DNA of 13,835 nucleotides from Elusimicrobia bacterium UBA4817. GTDB taxonomy: Bacteria > Elusimicrobiota > UBA8919. The position numbers were made by a program, and so were the translations under genes. The notes beneath the pieces are model-generated. The model made no database searches and was not told where the DNA came from. It worked only from the letters and a program-made list of their open reading frames with translations. The DNA lies in NCBI GenBank assembly GCA_002402375.1, contig DHFT01000057.1, positions 1 to 13,835 on the forward strand, in the 5' to 3' direction. Below are positions 13,426-13,835 of this stretch, piece after piece. Within the stretch, counting starts at the first letter, position 1; each line of letters begins with the position of its first letter.

Positions 13426-13653
13426 ATGGCACAGGAAATTGCGAAAGCAGGCGTAAAAAGAGCAGCCGGTTATCTGTACTACATTGACAAGCAGGGCGAT
13501 GTTTCCAGAGCGAAAATGGCCCGCGGTGGCAAGAAAGGTAAAGGCGGTAAACCCGAGAAAGTAGCGAAGGTCGGCGTAAAGAAAGAGAAGGGTTACCTCT
13601 ATTTTCTTGACAAGAAAGGCAATGTATCCAGAGCAAAAATGGCACGCAGATAA
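13426..13653 (+). CDS. 75-aa basic protein with two copies of a GYLY-x(4)-G-x-VSRAKMAR motif
   Basis: I do not recognise a named family. The protein is an internal duplication: residues 6-33 (AKAGVKRAAGYLYYIDKQGD, then VSRAKMAR) and 47-74 (AKVGVKKEKGYLYFLDKKGN, then VSRAKMAR), joined by a Gly/Lys linker GGKKGKGGKPEKV. Each unit reads like a beta-hairpin (GYLY...DK.G.VSR) followed by a basic end. It is strongly positively charged, lacks Cys, and has no signal or membrane helix, so nucleic-acid or ribosome binding is plausible, as inference. The start follows an excellent GGGGGTGA (13412-13419) one base after the kamA stop, so it is co-transcribed and probably well translated. An intrinsic terminator follows. 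Confidence 0.85.
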   Translation: MAQEIAKAGVKRAAGYLYYIDKQGDVSRAKMARGGKKGKGGKPEKVAKVGVKKEKGYLYFLDKKGNVSRAKMARR

Positions 13654-13675
13654 GCGGCCGTTTTTAAAATGGATT

Positions 13676-13727
13676 GAAAAACCCTCGGATTTCTGCGAAT
13701 GCGGAATATCAGGGGGTTTTTTATTTT
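13676..13727 (+). terminator. Strong intrinsic terminator of the HTH-kamA operon
   Basis: A long imperfect stem (about 17 pairs) has the left arm from about 13677 to 13696, a GAAT loop (13697-13700) and the right arm 13701-13720 ending in GGGGG. It runs directly into TTTTTTATTTT (13717-13727). It starts 23 bases after the last stop codon of the operon. Confidence 0.9.
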
Positions 13728-13728
13728 A

Positions 13729-13835
13729 GACCATTGAAAAACCTTGCCACAGAGAGCACAGAGAAAATCAGAGTTACACAGAGAAAAATCTAATATCTAT
13801 TTTTTGTCTCTCTCCGTGACTTGTATATTAACTGG
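13729..13835. repeat. Dispersed CACAGAG-type repeat element, right copy (inverted)
   Basis: This is the inverted partner of 9-135. The inner 13 bases (13729-13741) and outer 24 bases (13812-13835) are perfect reverse complements of the left copy, with CACAGAG units around 13749-13786 in between. There is no coding potential. It runs to the last base of the window. Confidence 0.75.

Noticed and set aside
1..13835. The whole window as a transposon with terminal inverted repeats
   Set aside because: The ends are inverted copies of one element, but the interior is housekeeping genes with no transposase or integrase; dispersed repeats at contig ends explain it better.

Overview
This is an AT-rich stretch from an anaerobic bacterium. 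All convincing genes lie on the + strand. The gene set includes a bacterial-type prolyl-tRNA synthetase, the rimP-nusA-infB cluster, a flavodiiron protein, a radical-SAM lysine 2,3-aminomutase and a possible Re-citrate synthase. Together with heavy small-repeat invasion and start/stop overlaps, this suggests an uncultivated candidate-phylum lineage, for example something near Omnitrophota or Elusimicrobiota. That placement is a guess; the sequence alone does not fix the phylum.

Layout. 1-298: repeats and hairpins, no gene. 299-3360: a DRE-TIM acyl-CoA condensing enzyme (isopropylmalate synthase or Re-citrate synthase type) overlapping proS by an ATGA junction. 3344-3372: a consensus sigma-70 promoter hidden in the end of proS, followed by a hairpin leader and rimP (3441-3890). 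3891-3983: short tandem repeats between a good Shine-Dalgarno and the nusA start. 3984-8618: nusA, infB and a flavodiiron protein, each overlapping the next. 8724-11668: thioredoxin reductase, a 54-aa two-helix membrane protein, a two-domain protein disulfide oxidoreductase and a D-Ala-D-Ala-ligase-like ATP-grasp enzyme. 11669-11959: a second consensus promoter with phased direct repeats and a folded leader. 11960-13653: an excisionase-type HTH protein, lysine 2,3-aminomutase and a 75-aa basic protein made of two copies of one motif. The last operon ends in a clear intrinsic terminator.

How the genes work together. The first part is translation and transcription machinery (ProRS, RimP, NusA, IF2). 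Translationally coupled to it is an oxygen/NO-detoxifying flavodiiron protein, followed by a thiol-disulfide set (TrxB, a Cys-bearing membrane peptide, PDO). That is a plausible oxidative-stress module in an anaerobe. The last operon has its own promoter and probably concerns lysine/beta-lysine chemistry plus an unknown small basic protein.

The most striking property is repeat invasion. Heptamer tandem repeats and small palindromes sit between genes and also in frame inside proS (twice), trxB and both ends of kamA. A copy of one dispersed repeat element lies at each end of the window in opposite orientation. This probably means the window is a contig that broke at repeats, rather than a mobile element.
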